DNA from: Ahaetulla prasina | Taxonomy: Eukaryota; Chordata; Lepidosauria; Squamata; Colubridae | Direction of reading: 5' to 3' | Length of the DNA stretch: 64,000 nt | Assembly: GCF_028640845.1 (NCBI RefSeq) | Contig: NC_080541.1 | Location: 5,733,435-5,797,434, forward strand | In this document: positions 19,112 to 29,145 of the stretch, piece by piece | How the letters are laid out: each line of letters begins with the position of its first letter | How positions within the stretch are numbered: position 1 is the stretch's first letter | The notes under the pieces: model-generated | The model's database searches: none | What the model saw: the letters and a program-made list of their open reading frames with translations, nothing else | Told to the model about the DNA's origin: nothing | Made by a program: the position numbers and the translations under genes

Positions 19112-20057
19112 CAGGAGTGAAATGTAAAATTTGTTACTATTGGTTCTGTGGGCATGGCTTGGTTGGGGGTTAATGTGACTGGGTGGGCATGGCCAACTTT
19201 TTTTTAAAACTTTTAAAAGCATTTTTTCTACAAGCTCTTCGGCCAAAGAGGTTGTAAAAACATGCTTTTAAAAGCCTCTGATGATCAGGCAACTCAGCTG
19301 GGATCGCCAGAGGGGCCTTTTAAAAGCATTTTTTCTACAACCTCTTTGGTCGAAGAGGTTGTAGAAAAAAATGCTTTTAAAGGGTTCTGACGATCCCAGC
19401 TGAGTGGCCTGATCGCCAGAACCCGTTAAAAGCATTTCTTTAACAACCTCTTCGGTGAAAGAGATTGTAGAAAAAATGCTTTTAAAAGGTTCTTATGATC
19501 CCAGCTGAGCTGCACGATCATCAGAAGTTTTTGTTGTTGTTGTTTTTTACTTTTAAAAACATTTTTTCTTCGGCAAGAAAAGTTCCGGAAGTCTGGAAAT
19601 GGGCCCATTTCCAGCCTCCAAAGGCCACCGGAAAACAGAGGTGGCTGTTTTCTCCCTCCCAGAGTCTCAAGGAAAGCCTCCAGAACCTGAGGAGGGTGAA
19701 AAACGGGCCTACTGGAAGTACCAGAAGTCCAGAAACGGGCAGTTTCCGGCCTCCGGAGAACCTCCAGAGGATCTCTGGAGCCAAGGGTATGCCGTTTTTG
19801 CCCTCCCAGAGGTTTGAGGAAAGCCTCCAGAGACGGGGGAGGGTGAAAACAGACCTACCAGAAGTTTCTGGCCTCCAGAGCTTGGGGGAGGCTGTTTTTG
19901 CCCTCCCGGGGGCTCAAGGAAAGCCTCTGGAACCTGGGGAGGGCAAAAATGCCCCCTCTGCCATGGTGGAGGCTGAGTAGGCCACACCCATCATGGCCAC
20001 ACTCACCCAGCAAACAGGCAGAGAACCGGTTGCTAAAATTTTTGAATCCCACCCCTG
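19112..20057. mobile_element. Large h3 hAT-like element with internal palindromic tandem repeat
   Basis: Left CAGGAGTGAAATGTAAAATTTG, right TTTTTGAATCCCACCCCTG. Inside, TTTTAAAAGCATTTTTTC recurs at 19211, 19318 and 19424 (about 107-bp period), each with a palindrome near ACCTCTTCGG and GAAGAGGTTGTAG. A GCCTCCGGAGG/CCTCCAGAGG-rich half (19570-19970) follows. 8-bp flanks do not match, so boundaries are inferred from relatives. Confidence 0.6.
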
Positions 20058-20555
20058 TCTGTGCCCCCACACACACGCGTGCAAGGCCAGAGAGCCACAT
20101 CATGACACCTATGTAGGTTTTAGCTCACAAGAAGTACGTGATTGAATTTCTAAGCTGACGTTGCAAAGTGAATTGGGAAGTCGGCGTGAATGCAACTGGA
20201 TGCCTCCAGACTAATTTCACAGTTCAAAAGGGCCGTGGGGGCTTATGCAGAAATCCAATTTACCTTTATCGTTTGGATTGCTGGATTAAACACCTTGAAT
20301 TGGGGCCAATCCACCCAGCCTGCCCAGGAACAGAAACGGGAGCCCGATCGGAAAATGGAACAAGTTTATCTCATGGTGGATTTGATTCCAATGTGCACTT
20401 TTTCTTGGTTACTTCGCTTGATCCTCACCCCTATCCTGCTCCAGTGTTCCAAGAACATATTGAAAAATGCATCCATTCTGTGTGTCTTCAGCTTTGCTTT
20501 CTGAGTATCAGTTCATGGTGGCTACAGTCCATGAAGTGATGGGAAATCTGTTAAG
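20058..20555. other. No recognised feature
   Basis: Unassigned sequence with two overlapping short open frames (104 and 123 codons in different frames) that show no domain motif. Likely single-copy intergenic DNA. Confidence 0.35.
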
Positions 20556-21138
20556 GAAGAGGAGAGCAGAGCAGAGCAGAGGAGAGGAGAGGAGAGGAGA
20601 GGAGAGGAGAGGAGAGGAGAGGAGAGGAGAGGAGAGAAAAGGAAAGGAAAGGAAAGGAAAGGAAAGGAAAGGAAGAATGGGAAGGGAGAGGGAGAGAGGA
20701 GGACAGGGGAGGGAAGGAGAGGAGAGGAGAGGAGAGGAGAGGAAAGGAAGGAAAGGAAAGGAAAGGAAAGGAAAGGAAAGGAAAGGAAAGGAAAGGAAAG
20801 GAAAGGAAAGGAAAGGAAAGGAAAGGAAAGGAAAGGGAAAAGAAAGAATGGTAAGGGTGAGGGAGAGGGGAGTGGAAGGAAGGAGAGGAGAGGAGAGGAA
20901 AGGAAAGGAAAGGAAAGAAAGAGAAGAGAAGAGAAAAGAAAAGAAGAGAAGAGAAGAGAAAAGAAAAGAGAAAAGAAAAGAAAAGAAAGAATGGGAAGGG
21001 AGAGGGAGAGGGAGAGGGAGAGGGAGAGGGAGAGGGGAGGAGAGGGGAGGAGAAGAGAAGAGAAGAGAGGAAAGGAAAGAAAGGAAAGAGGGAAGGGAGT
21101 AACTAGATGAAGAAGGAGAGGGGAGGGAAAAAGGAAGG
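20556..21138 (+). repeat. GGAGA/GGAAA/AAGA polypurine microsatellite
   Basis: Compound array: GAGCAGA, GGAGA, GGAAA, GGGAGA and AGAAGAGA blocks, over 95% purine on plus. It continues as AAGGA at 23370 after the Gypsy insertion, so the retroelement landed inside the array. Confidence 0.92.
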
Positions 21139-21326
21139 TGTTAGGTTCGAGCAATGAAGAGGCAGGAGACCAGTGAGTGGCAACAGCTCTTTAGTTTATT
21201 GTGACCCCAGCAAACACAACCGGCAAAAACCCCTCTTTAAATACTCTTTTGGTGGAGGCTTCAACCAATCAGCAACGTGCAATTTTCCCACCCAAAATTC
21301 CCTCTCAAAGTTCAAAATACATTACA
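21139..21326 (-). repeat. Gypsy-F 3' LTR and polypurine tract
   Basis: 188 bp, TGT...ACA. On the minus strand it includes TATTTAAAG (TATA-like) and CAATAAAC (polyadenylation). The adjacent 21327-21339 reads GGGAGGGAAGGAG on the minus strand, a good polypurine tract for plus-strand priming. Confidence 0.9.
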
Positions 21327-21377
21327 CTCCTTCCCTCCCAGAACGCTTTGTACCTCTATTTACATAATATTTACATG

Positions 21378-21932
21378 CTATTTCTCTACGTAGTCACGCA
21401 GGTAGACAGGGCGTCTCCTAACTCTTTCTGACCTGCGCAGTTCATTCTCGGGGAGAGAGTCGAGCTGGTCGGAGGGACTGTTTGTTCCTCCCAGCTCCTC
21501 CTCTAGGCCATCCGGCCCTGGATTATTGGCTGAGTCATTCCTGTTGCTTTCAGGAGGAACCGGTTGGCATCGCTGGACTTCATCGGAATCAGATAAGTCC
21601 TCCGCTCGCCTCGGGTTTGAGTCAGCTGCAGATTCAAACAATTGGTAGTCAGGGCCTGGTTGTTTGGTTTCTAGTTTTTTTGGTATACGTTTTCTTAACT
21701 GGTCTATGTGGCGTTTCCGTACCCGGCCGTCCTCCATGTCTACTATGTATGATTTGGGTCCGGTTATGCCCAGAATTTCCCCCTTTAACCATGTTGGGCC
21801 CTCGCTATAGTTGTGTGCCCATACTGGGTCACCCACTGTCATTTCCCTGGTTTTTCCTTGAATACCCTTGTACCCGTCTGGGGTATAAGTTGGGTTTAGT
21901 CGGTCTATCGGGCACCTGAGTTTCCTGCCCAT
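21378..21932 (-). pseudogene. Gypsy-F integrase C-terminal tail (pol fragment)
   Basis: 184 open codons from MGRKLRCPIDRL. The first part contains WAHNYSEGPTWLKGEILGITG and YIVDMEDGRVRKRHIDQLR, the SH3-like integrase C-terminal domain of Ty3/Gypsy pol. The remainder is an acidic, serine-rich linker ending in LRRSERVRRRPVYLRDYV, the common terminal motif of vertebrate Gypsy pol. There is no catalytic DDE residue in this fragment. The frame upstream is disrupted at the deletion joint. Confidence 0.88.
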
Positions 21933-22157
21933 TAAGAGTTCCGCTGACTATGGTGATCGGCAGGGTCTTTGTGAATTGTCCATATTTGACTTGGACGGAT
22001 GTGGCTCTAACAGGGATCCGATTCCTGGTAGTCCTGCACTCTCAGCTTCTGGGTTTGTAGCTGACGTTTAGCGATCGCTGGCAAGTCTCTCACGATGGTG
22101 TCCCAGGACATAATTGTGATTGAACCCAGTGTCTACTTCCATGGGGCACTGCACCCT
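21933..22157 (-). pseudogene. Gypsy-F protease remnant and deletion joint
   Basis: Codons for the aspartic protease active site DTG lie at 22133-22125, preceded by CPMEV. An extra base immediately downstream shifts the frame. After about 55 further codons' worth of protease-like sequence the text jumps near 21950 to integrase C-terminal codons (AELLMGRK). RT, RNase H and the integrase core are missing. Confidence 0.7.
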
Positions 22158-23078
22158 TCAATGTAGACTTGGGTAAATATTTTCTTCTCTAGTCGTGTCG
22201 ATGTGGCCCACTCTCACAGTGGTCTGGTTTAACTTCACGCCTTTTTTAAATGGACCAATCCTGGCCGCTGCTGCTCCTGCGCTCTGATTGGTTGGTTTGA
22301 ATTTTTGGCGGGAAGGTTGGGGGGCTCGGCAGGCCCGAGCTATGTGTCCTTTTTTCTCACACCGCCGACAAACCGCGTCCTTGAATCTGCAGTTTTGCCA
22401 TTGATGTTGCCCCCCACAGCTCACACATTTGTCGCGGTCATCTCTCTCCAGCCTCCCAGTGTGGAACACCTCTTCGTCTTCCTCACCTTCCGATTCGGCC
22501 TGGACTTCCTCACTGGGGACCGGTGTAGTCTTTGTCCCGCACCCCGCGCTGCTTGGCTTTTGCAAGGTCTCCGCCGCCTTGGTGGACATCTCATGAGCTC
22601 TGGCTTCATCCAGGGCTATCGCTAGAGTCAGGTTGCTTTTAGACAGCAGCCGCCTTTGTAGTCTGATGTCCCTGACCCCACAAATGAGTTGTTCAAGTAG
22701 GGAATCCTCCAAATCTCTGTACTCGCAGTGGTTTGCGGCTTTCCTCAATGCGGCCATGTACACACTTATTGATTCGCCTTTTCGCTGTACAAGTTGCCTC
22801 AATTCAAATCGTTGGATGAACTTTGAGGGTACCGGTGCGTAGTGCGCTCGAAGTGTTGTTTGTAGTGTCTGCCACGGTACCGATTGTACCGGCGTTGGCT
22901 CTGAGAGTGACTCCGCCGTATCGAAGACCTCTGGACCGCAGTGGCTCAGGAAGTATGCTCGCTTCCGATTGTCTGAGACTCCCTGAAGTTCGTTGGCTTC
23001 GAGGAAACACTGGCGCATGTACGACCCCCATTTCTCCTTGGCTGGGTCGAATGGCGCTGGCGGCGTGTAGCTGGACAT
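22158..23078 (-). CDS. Gypsy-F Gag, open frame
   Basis: 306 codons with no stop. Residues about 1-170 resemble a retrotransposon capsid (PFDPAKEKWGSYMRQCFLEAN, FELRQLVQRKGESISVYMAAL, LICGVRDIRLQRRLLS). Residues 215-250 hold two zinc knuckles: CVSCGGQHQWQNC (CX2CX3HX4C) and CRRCEKKGHIARAC (CX2CX4HX4C), the nucleic-acid-binding part of Gag. An acidic stretch (ESEGEEDEE) precedes them. The start ATG is the first in the frame, about 100 bp inside the 5' LTR. It could in principle still make Gag, but the element lacks pol; expression is not shown. Confidence 0.88.
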   Translation of the reverse strand: MSSYTPPAPFDPAKEKWGSYMRQCFLEANELQGVSDNRKRAYFLSHCGPEVFDTAESLSEPTPVQSVPWQTLQTTLRAHYAPVPSKFIQRFELRQLVQRKGESISVYMAALRKAANHCEYRDLEDSLLEQLICGVRDIRLQRRLLSKSNLTLAIALDEARAHEMSTKAAETLQKPSSAGCGTKTTPVPSEEVQAESEGEEDEEVFHTGRLERDDRDKCVSCGGQHQWQNCRFKDAVCRRCEKKGHIARACRAPQPSRQKFKPTNQSAGAAAARIGPFKKGVKLNQTTVRVGHIDTTREENIYPSLH

Positions 23079-23181
23079 CGCTATTCTCCGCCTTCGAAAA
23101 CTGGCTGGGTTTTTTGAATTCCTGGTTCCTTCAGCTCTTTATTTCAATCTCACTGCCTCAACATCCCACCCTCGTCGCCAA

Positions 23182-23369
23182 TGTTAGGTTCGGGCAATGA
23201 AGAGGCAGGAGACCAGTGAGTGGCAACAGCTCTTTAGTTTATTGTGACCCCAGCAAACACTACCGGCAAAAACCCCTCTTTAACTACTCTTTTGGTGGAG
23301 GCTTCAACCAATCAGCAACGTGCAATTTTCCCGCCCAAAATTCCCTCAAAAAGTTCAAAATACATTACA
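23182..23369 (-). repeat. Gypsy-F 5' LTR and primer-binding region
   Basis: 188 bp. Immediately inside it on the minus strand (23181-23164) is TTGGCGACGAGGGTGGGA, in the position of the tRNA primer-binding site; the primer tRNA was not identified. TATA-like and AATAAA signals are the same as in the other LTR. Confidence 0.88.
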
Positions 23370-23480
23370 GAAGGAAAGGAAAGGAAAGGAAAGGAAAGGA
23401 AAGGAAAGGAAAGGAAAGGAAAGGAAAGGAAAGGAAAGGAAAGGAAAGGAAAGGAAAGGAAAGGAAAGGAAAGGAAAGGA
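23370..23480 (+). repeat. AAGGA microsatellite
   Basis: About 22 uninterrupted AAGGA units continuing the array that ends at 21138; it forms the right flank of Gypsy-F. Confidence 0.95.
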
Positions 23481-24429
23481 TGATCTTGGGCCAATCACTC
23501 TCTGTCAGCCCTAGGAAAGAGGCAATGGCAAACTATAAGCTAAGAAAACTGCAGGGACATGTGCAGGAATCCACAGTGACTCAAAGCGATTTTTTTAAAA
23601 AAAAGAAATTGCATTTAATAGTTCCACGTGCAACCCAATTCTACCATGTGTGCCCAAGGCCATTGGATATAAGATTGTTTGAAAAGATGGTGATGATGAT
23701 GATTTAACTATATGAGAAAATGAAAGATAAGACATTCATACTGATTTGCAGTTCAGATACTTTGGTTTCATTTGGTGAATCTGTAAGAAAATGAAATGAC
23801 CTTCCTCGTCCCTTCCTTAAGCCTCTCAATAATATCAAAATATATCATAGCAATAGAAACAGCACTTCATATGCCTTCATAGTGTATAAAGTTAGCACCT
23901 ACCCCTCTCCTAGAAGAATGAAATATTTTAGGAACTATTAAAAAAAGCAGAATATTATACCTCCCTGGATGAAAAAAAAAGGAGACATGTTAATAGCCCC
24001 AGAAAGACTGGGCCAACCTATCTACAAAACAAAAGGCCTCCAACTCCAGGGTGATGAGATTAAGATATGACCCACCAGGACATCAGAGAATTAATTAGCA
24101 GCAGAGCTCACTATGTGGCACCGGGCGATATTACATTACCCAGCACAGTTCAACCAGACTTATCTCAGACAAACTCCTAGGATTTGCACATGACCCTCAC
24201 AGCAGCCAATAGGATATATGCCCTTGCCACAGGAACAGAAAGCTCCAGGGCAAGGCCCAAGAGAGGGTCTAAATATATATGTCTCTCTACTCCATGTGGT
24301 CAGCTACCCAGAATCACATGTGCTTGGTAGTTCTGCTTCACCATTAAACCATCTTTCCAAGCAGTCTCCATGTGTCCAGTGTCTTTCTCCCCACTTGGAA
24401 CTGAATCCAGATGGACATTTCTTCCAACA
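23481..24429 (+). other. Unassigned, with possible ERV-like LTR at its right
   Basis: From about 23990 the sequence has LTR-like features in order: GCCAATAGG (24205), TAAATATATA (24268), ATTAAACC (24341) and a TTCCAACA end at 24429. A convincing start and TSD could not be fixed, so this is a suggestion. 23481-23985 contains nothing I recognise apart from a SINE-tail-like stretch near 23850. Confidence 0.3.
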
Positions 24430-24640
24430 ATAGGTAGCAATAGCAATTGCAATTAGACTTATATGCCGCTTCACGGAGCTTTACAGCCCTCTCTAAGTGG
24501 TTTACAGAGTCAGTATATTGCCCACAACAATCTGGGTCCCCACCTCAGAAAGGATGGAAGGCTGAGTCAATCTTCAGCTAGTCAGCATCAAACTCCTGAC
24601 TGTAGGGAGAGTCAGCCTGCAATACTGCATTCTAACCACA
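24430..24640 (-). mobile_element. SINE-3
   Basis: Minus-strand tRNA-derived SINE: GTGGTTAGAATGCAGTATTG at the start, CTGACTCTCC and GATTGACTCAGCCTTCC in the body, then AACCACTTAGAGAGGGCTG and a tail with ATTGCTATTGC. Confidence 0.75.
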
Positions 24641-24663
24641 GAAAGAAGGAAAGAAGGAAGGAC

Positions 24664-24692
24664 AAGCAATAGCACTTAGACTTATATACCAC

Positions 24693-24763
<71 letters not shown>

Positions 24764-25385
24764 TCAATTTTATACGCCTTCTCCCGAAGGACTCAGGCGG
24801 TGTACAGCCAAGATAAAACAAAGCGGTACAATATACAATTAAAATACAAATTAAAAACTTATTATATAGTTGGCCTAAAACTTTAAAATATGTAAAACTA
24901 AAAACCCCTTAAAATTAATAATAGAAATTTAAAACCAATAAAATTCGCCAGCCCGTGAATAAATAGATGTGTTTTCAATTATGGAAGTCCGAAGGTCAGG
25001 TATTTGGCGTAAACCGGGGAAGTTCGTTCCAGAGGGTGGGAGCCCCCACAGAGAAAGATCTTCCCCTGGGGGCCGCCAGCCGACATTGCTTGGCGGACGG
25101 CACCCGGAGAAGCCCCTCTCTGTGAGAGCGTACGGGTCGGTGGGAGGCATGAGGTAACAGCAGGCGGTCCCGTAAGTACCCAGGCCCTAAGCCACAGAGC
25201 TTTACAGCCCTCTCTAAGCGGTTTACAGAGTCAGCCGCTGGCCCCCAACAATCTGGGTCCTCATTTTACCCACCTTAGAAGGATGGAAGGCTGAGTCAAC
25301 TTTGAGCCAGTCAGGATCGAACTGGCTGCAGTCAGCAGAATTACCCTGTAATATTGCATTCTAACCACTGCACCACCACAGCTCA
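24664..25385 (-). mobile_element. SINE-3 copy split by L2
   Basis: Tail end 24664-24691 (AGCAATAGCACTTAGACTTATATACC) and body 25198-25385 (GCTTTACAGCCCTCTCTAAGCGG..CTAACCACTGCACCACCA) form one SINE interrupted by the L2 and its ATT tail. Confidence 0.75.
24692..25197 (-). mobile_element. L2-type LINE 3' end with ATT tail
   Basis: ATT repeats (24691-24761), then ACGCCTTCTCCCGAAGGACTC (L2 3' end). The minus-strand coding remnant covers [19 protein letters not shown] and [18 protein letters not shown] regions with frame damage. Ends at GGTCCCGTAAGTACCCAGGCC. Confidence 0.85.
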
Positions 25386-25774
25386 TAATATTCAAGACTT
25401 TTTCAAGATGGCTTCCTTTAAATGCATGTTACTCAGGAGCTGTGATTTTAATCTGTTTAAGGAGCTTATTAATCAAAGTCTCATTTTTAAACTTGAGTTT
25501 CAACTTGCTAAAGTCATTCGTCAGGAAGCACATGGACCACACCGTATTAAATGTGCAGAATGGCCATCTGGTTCTATTAATCATCAGTGGGTGGGTTCAA
25601 GAAAAGTACTTTGTTTGAGGGACACACACCCCCACGGCTTCTCCTCTTTGAAACTTGCTCCCCTCCTTGGACCTGCTACCTGTAGGAACAAGTCCCTGCG
25701 GGTCTGTTGTTAAGGTTTTTCCGAAGTGGTTTGCCATTGCCACCAGACAATCGCTTAAACTAATCAAAGAGACT
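25386..25774. other. No recognised feature
   Basis: The frame at 25354-25713 (119 codons) starts inside the SINE and lacks motifs, so I treat it as chance. Confidence 0.35.
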
Positions 25775-26070
25775 AATCAAAGAGAGAAGCAACCTGGAAT
25801 TAAGGAGAAACGTCCTAACAGTGAGGACGATTAACCAGCGGAACTGCTGGACTCCAGAAGTTGTTGATGTTTCATCACTGGAGGTTTTTAAGAAGAGGCT
25901 GGACAGCCACTTGTCTGAAATGGTATAGAGTCTCCTGTTTGAGCAGGGAATTGGTCTAGAAGACCTCCAAGGTACCTTCCAGCTCCTATTCTATTCTATT
26001 CTATTCTATTCTATTCTATTCTATTCTATTCTATTCTATTCTATTCTATTCTATTCTATTCTATTCTATT
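25775..26070 (+). mobile_element. CR1-like 3' end with expanded ATTCT tail
   Basis: GAGAGAAGCAACCTGGAATTAAGG..CAGAAGTTGTTGATG and GAAGACCTCCAAGGTACCTTCCAGCTCC lead directly into about 17 ATTCT units (25985-26070), the CR1 tail grown into a microsatellite. Confidence 0.9.
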
Positions 26071-26935
26071 CCATATTTCCCTTCCCTTCCATTGCATTGC
26101 AGTCCATTCTTTCCATTCCATTCCATTCCATTCCTTATTTCCCTTCCCTTCCCTTCCCCTCCACTCCACTCCACTCTACTCCACTCCATTCCATTCCATT
26201 CTATTCCATTCCATATTTCCCTTCCCTTCCACTCCACTCCATTCCATTCCATTCCATTCCATTCCTTATTTCCCTTCCCTTCCCTTCCACTCCACTCCAC
26301 TCCACTCCATTCCATTCCATTCCATTCCATTCCATTCCATTCCATTCTATTCCATATTTCCCTTCCCTTCCACTCCACTCCACTCCATTCCATTCCATTC
26401 CATATTTCCCTTCCCTTCCCTTCCACCCCACTCCACTCCACTCCACTCCACTCCATTCCATTCCATTCCATTCCATTCCATTCCATTCTATTCCATATTT
26501 CCCTTCCCTTCCACTCCACTCCACTCCATTTCATTCCATTCCATTCCATATTTCCCTTCCCTTCCCTTCCCTTCCACTCCACTCCACTCCACTCCACTCC
26601 ACTCCATTCCATTCCATTCTATTCCATTCCATATTTCCCTTCCCTTCCACTCCACTCCATTCCATTCCATTCCATTCCATTCCATTCCATTCCATTCCAT
26701 TCTATTCCATATTTCCCTTCCCTTCCCTTCCACTCCACTCCACTCCACTCCACTCCATTCCACTCCATTCCATTCCATTCCATTCCATTCCATTCCATTC
26801 CATATTTCCCTTCCCTTCCACTCCACTCCACTCCACTCCATTCCATTCCATTCCATTCCATTCCATTCCATTCCATTCCATTCCATTCTATTCTATTCTA
26901 TTCTATTCTATTCTATTCTATTCTATTCTATTCTA
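26071..26935 (+). repeat. ATTCC/ACTCC pentamer satellite with higher-order pattern
   Basis: Blocks of ATTCC, ACTCC and TTCCC pentamers, each block opened by ATATTTCCCTTCCC. The ATATTTCCC marker occurs about every 50-120 bp (26073, 26213, 26353, 26401, 26495, 26547, 26630, 26709, 26801), then the array returns to ATTCT. The long His-Ser-Ile-Pro-Phe open frames on one strand and Trp-Asn-Gly-Met-Glu on the other reflect the pentamer, not protein. Confidence 0.93.
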
Positions 26936-27219
26936 AAATGAGCCAACAGTATGGGGCAGCGACCAAAAAAACCCAATGCATTCCTGGGCTGTATTAACAC
27001 GATCATGTGAAGTTCTAGTACCGCTTTACAAAGGCTTAGTAAGACCACACTTGGAATACTGCATCAGGTTGTGGTTACCACGATACAAAAAAAAAAGATG
27101 CGGAGACTCTGGGAAGAGTGCAGAGAAGAGCAACAGAAATAATTAGCAGGCTGGAGGCTAAAACATACGAAGAACGGTTGCAGGAACTGGGTAGGTCTAG
27201 TCTAATGAAAAGAAGGACT

Positions 27220-27221
27220 AT

Positions 27222-27264
<43 letters not shown>

Positions 27265-28238
27265 TTTTGTCACAACAATATATGTAGGAATCATACAAAA
27301 GATTATATAGTATATAAACATATATGAGTAAATATAAGGAGGTATAAGCATATATATAGGAAGAAGAAAAGAAAAACAATAGGACAGGAACAGTAGGCAC
27401 GTTTGTGCACTTATGCACGCCCCTTATGGTCCTCTTAGGAATGGGGTGAAGTCAATAGTAGAAAGTTTTTGGTTAAAGCTTTTAGGATTATGGGAAGAGA
27501 CCACAGGGTCAGGTAAAGTGTTCCAAGCACTGATGATTCTGTTACAGAAGTCATATTTTCTGCAATCTAGATTAAAGCGGTTGACATTAAGTTTAAATCT
27601 ATTAGTTGCTCTAGTATTATTGCAATTAAAGCTGAAGTAGTCTTTAACCGGAAGGACATTACAATAGATGATTCTGTGAGTTAAGCTTAGGTCTTGTCGA
27701 AGGCGACAGAGTTCCAAGTTTTTTAAGCCTAGGATTTCAAGTCTGGTGGGATAGGATATTCTATTGTTTTCAGAGGAATGGAGACCTCTTCCTGTAAAAT
27801 ATTTCTAGACACGTTCAATTGTATTGATGTCAGAGATGTGGTGAAGGTTCCAGACAGGTGAGCTGTATTCTAGAATTGGTTTAGCAAATGTTTTATATGC
27901 TCTGGTTAATAGTGTGGTGTTTTTGGAAAAGAAACTGTGCAAGATTAGGTTTACAACTCTTAGAGCTTTTTTTGCTATGTAATTGCAGTGGGCTTTGGCA
28001 CTTAGATCATTTGACATGAAAACTCCAAGGTCTTTAATGGGATGGGGGTCATCTGTAAGGTAATGTCCATCTAGTGTGTACTTAGTTTTTGGGTTCTTTT
28101 TTCCTATATGTAAGACTGAGCATTTGCTGGTTGAAATTTGGAGCTGCCAATTTTTAGACCAAGCGGTTAGATGATCAAGGTCGTTTTGAATGATAGAAGT
28201 ATTGTCTGTGATGTTAAATAGTTTGACATCATCAGCAA
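27220..28238 (-). mobile_element. LINE-X, 1.0 kb 3' part
   Basis: Minus-strand copy with TTTA tail (27220-27266). Coding remnants read AFADDVKLFNITDNTS, LTAWSKNWQLQISTSKCSVLHIG, LSAKAHCNYIAKKALRVVNLIL, then LEYSSPVWN and AWNTLPDPVVSS. The reverse-transcriptase box ADD is retained here, but frames are broken near 27800. It is inserted in CR1. Confidence 0.88.
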
Positions 28239-28545
28239 AGGGACTAGGGGAGACATGATAGCAACCTTCCAATATTTGTGGGGCTCCTACAAAGACGAGG
28301 GGGATCGAACTATTTTCCAAAGCTCCTGAAAGCAGGACAAGAAACAATAGAGGGAAACTAACCAAGGAGAGAAGCAACCTAGAACTAAGGAGAAATTTCC
28401 TAATGGTGAGAGCTATTAACCAACGGAATAATTTGCCTGCAGAAGTTTTGGGTGCTCCGTCAGTGAAGGCTTTCAGAAAGAGACTGGACAACCATTTGTC
28501 TGGACTGACATAGGTTTCCTGCTGGAGCAGGGGGTTGGACTAGAA

Positions 28546-28680
28546 CAGCGGTCTCCAGCCTTGGTCCCTTTAAGACTTGTGGACTTCAACTCCAAGAGTC
28601 CCTCAGCCAGCAAAGCTGGCTGAGGAACTCTGGGAGTTGAAGTCCACAAGTCTTAAAGGGACCAAGGTTGGAGACCCCTG
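28546..28680. mobile_element. h1 hAT-type MITE, TSD GACTAGAA
   Basis: 135-bp near-palindrome, CAGCGGTCTCCAGCCTTGG...CCAAGGTTGGAGACCCCTG, with perfect 8-bp duplication at 28538-28545 and 28681-28688. Target is the CR1 3' UTR, the same site as the element at 8998. Confidence 0.92.
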
Positions 28681-28711
28681 GACTAGAAGACCTCCCAGAT
28701 CCCTTCCAGTT

Positions 28712-28990
28712 ATTATTATTATTATTTTTATTTTTTGAATTTATATCCCGCCCTTCTCCGAAGACTCAGGGCGGCTTACATTGTGTAAGGCAATAGTCTC
28801 ATCCATTTGTATATTATATACAAAGTCAACTTGCATTGGCCCCCCCAACAATCTGGGTCCACATTTTACCTACCTTATAAAGAATGGAAGGCTGAGTCAA
28901 CCTTGGGCCTGGTGGGACTCGAACCTGCAGTAATTGTAATTGCAGGCAGCTGTGTTAATAACAGACTGCATTAGCCTGTTGAGCCACAAG
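28712..28990 (-). mobile_element. SINE-2 (L2-type 3' end)
   Basis: Minus strand: GGCTCAACAGGCTAATGC, GTTATTAACACAGCTGCC, GCAGGTTCGAGTCCCACC (B box), AAGGTTGACTCAGCC, and the 3' end GTAAGCCGCCCTGAGTC..GGGCGGGATATAAAT. That terminal hairpin resembles the L2 3' end. ATT-rich tail at 28711-28735. Confidence 0.85.
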
Positions 28991-28995
28991 ATATG

Positions 28996-29145
28996 TTCTA
29001 TGTTTTATGCTCCTTCCTAGGGCTAAGAGAGAGTGAGGGGCCCAAGGACATCCAGCTGGTTTTGTTGCTAAGGCAGGAGTAGAACTCACCGTCTTTCTCT
29101 CTCCCCCAGGTTTTTACCTTTAACCACTAGACCACCCTGCCTCTC
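28996..29145 (-). mobile_element. SINE-4 fragment
   Basis: TGGTTTTGTTGCTAAGGCAGGAGTAGAACTCACC and CTTTAACCACTAGACCACC match the B-box and A-box ends of SINE-4 on the minus strand. Single unit, aged. Confidence 0.6.

Larger units (their letters stand above)
21139..23369 (-). mobile_element. Gypsy-F: internally deleted Ty3/Gypsy element, TSD GAAGG
   Basis: 2,231 bp with two 188-bp LTRs (21139-21326, 23182-23369) that differ at six positions by eye, about 3%. Flanks GAAGG at 21134-21138 and 23370-23374 match, although they lie in an AAGGA array. On the minus strand the order is LTR, leader, gag, protease start, pol tail, polypurine tract, LTR. A deletion joins protease to the integrase C-terminus, removing RT, RNase H and the integrase core, so the copy cannot move on its own. 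Confidence 0.92.
26936..28707 (+). mobile_element. CR1-like LINE copy split by LINE-X, duplicated GGACTA
   Basis: 26936-27219 (GGCAGCGACC..GCATTCCTGGGC, GTACCGCTTTACAAAGGC, GTTGCAGGAACTGGGTAGG) continues at 28239-28707 (GGACTAGGGGAGACATGATAGC.. to CCCAGATCCCTTCCAG). GGACTA occurs at both edges of the LINE-X insert, as expected of a TSD. An h1 MITE is nested at 28546-28680. Confidence 0.88.

Noticed and set aside
22158..23078. Host zinc-knuckle protein
   Set aside because: It lies between matching LTRs with primer-binding region and polypurine tract, so it is retroelement Gag.
23883..24429. LTR with 4-bp TSD ATAG
   Set aside because: The left ATAG falls in a SINE-tail-like sequence and the match is too short to trust; retained only as a low-confidence note.
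26061..26997. Long frames of His-Ser-Ile-Pro-Phe and Trp-Asn-Gly-Met-Glu repeats
   Set aside because: A pentamer satellite read through; no unique sequence and no composition typical of a gene.
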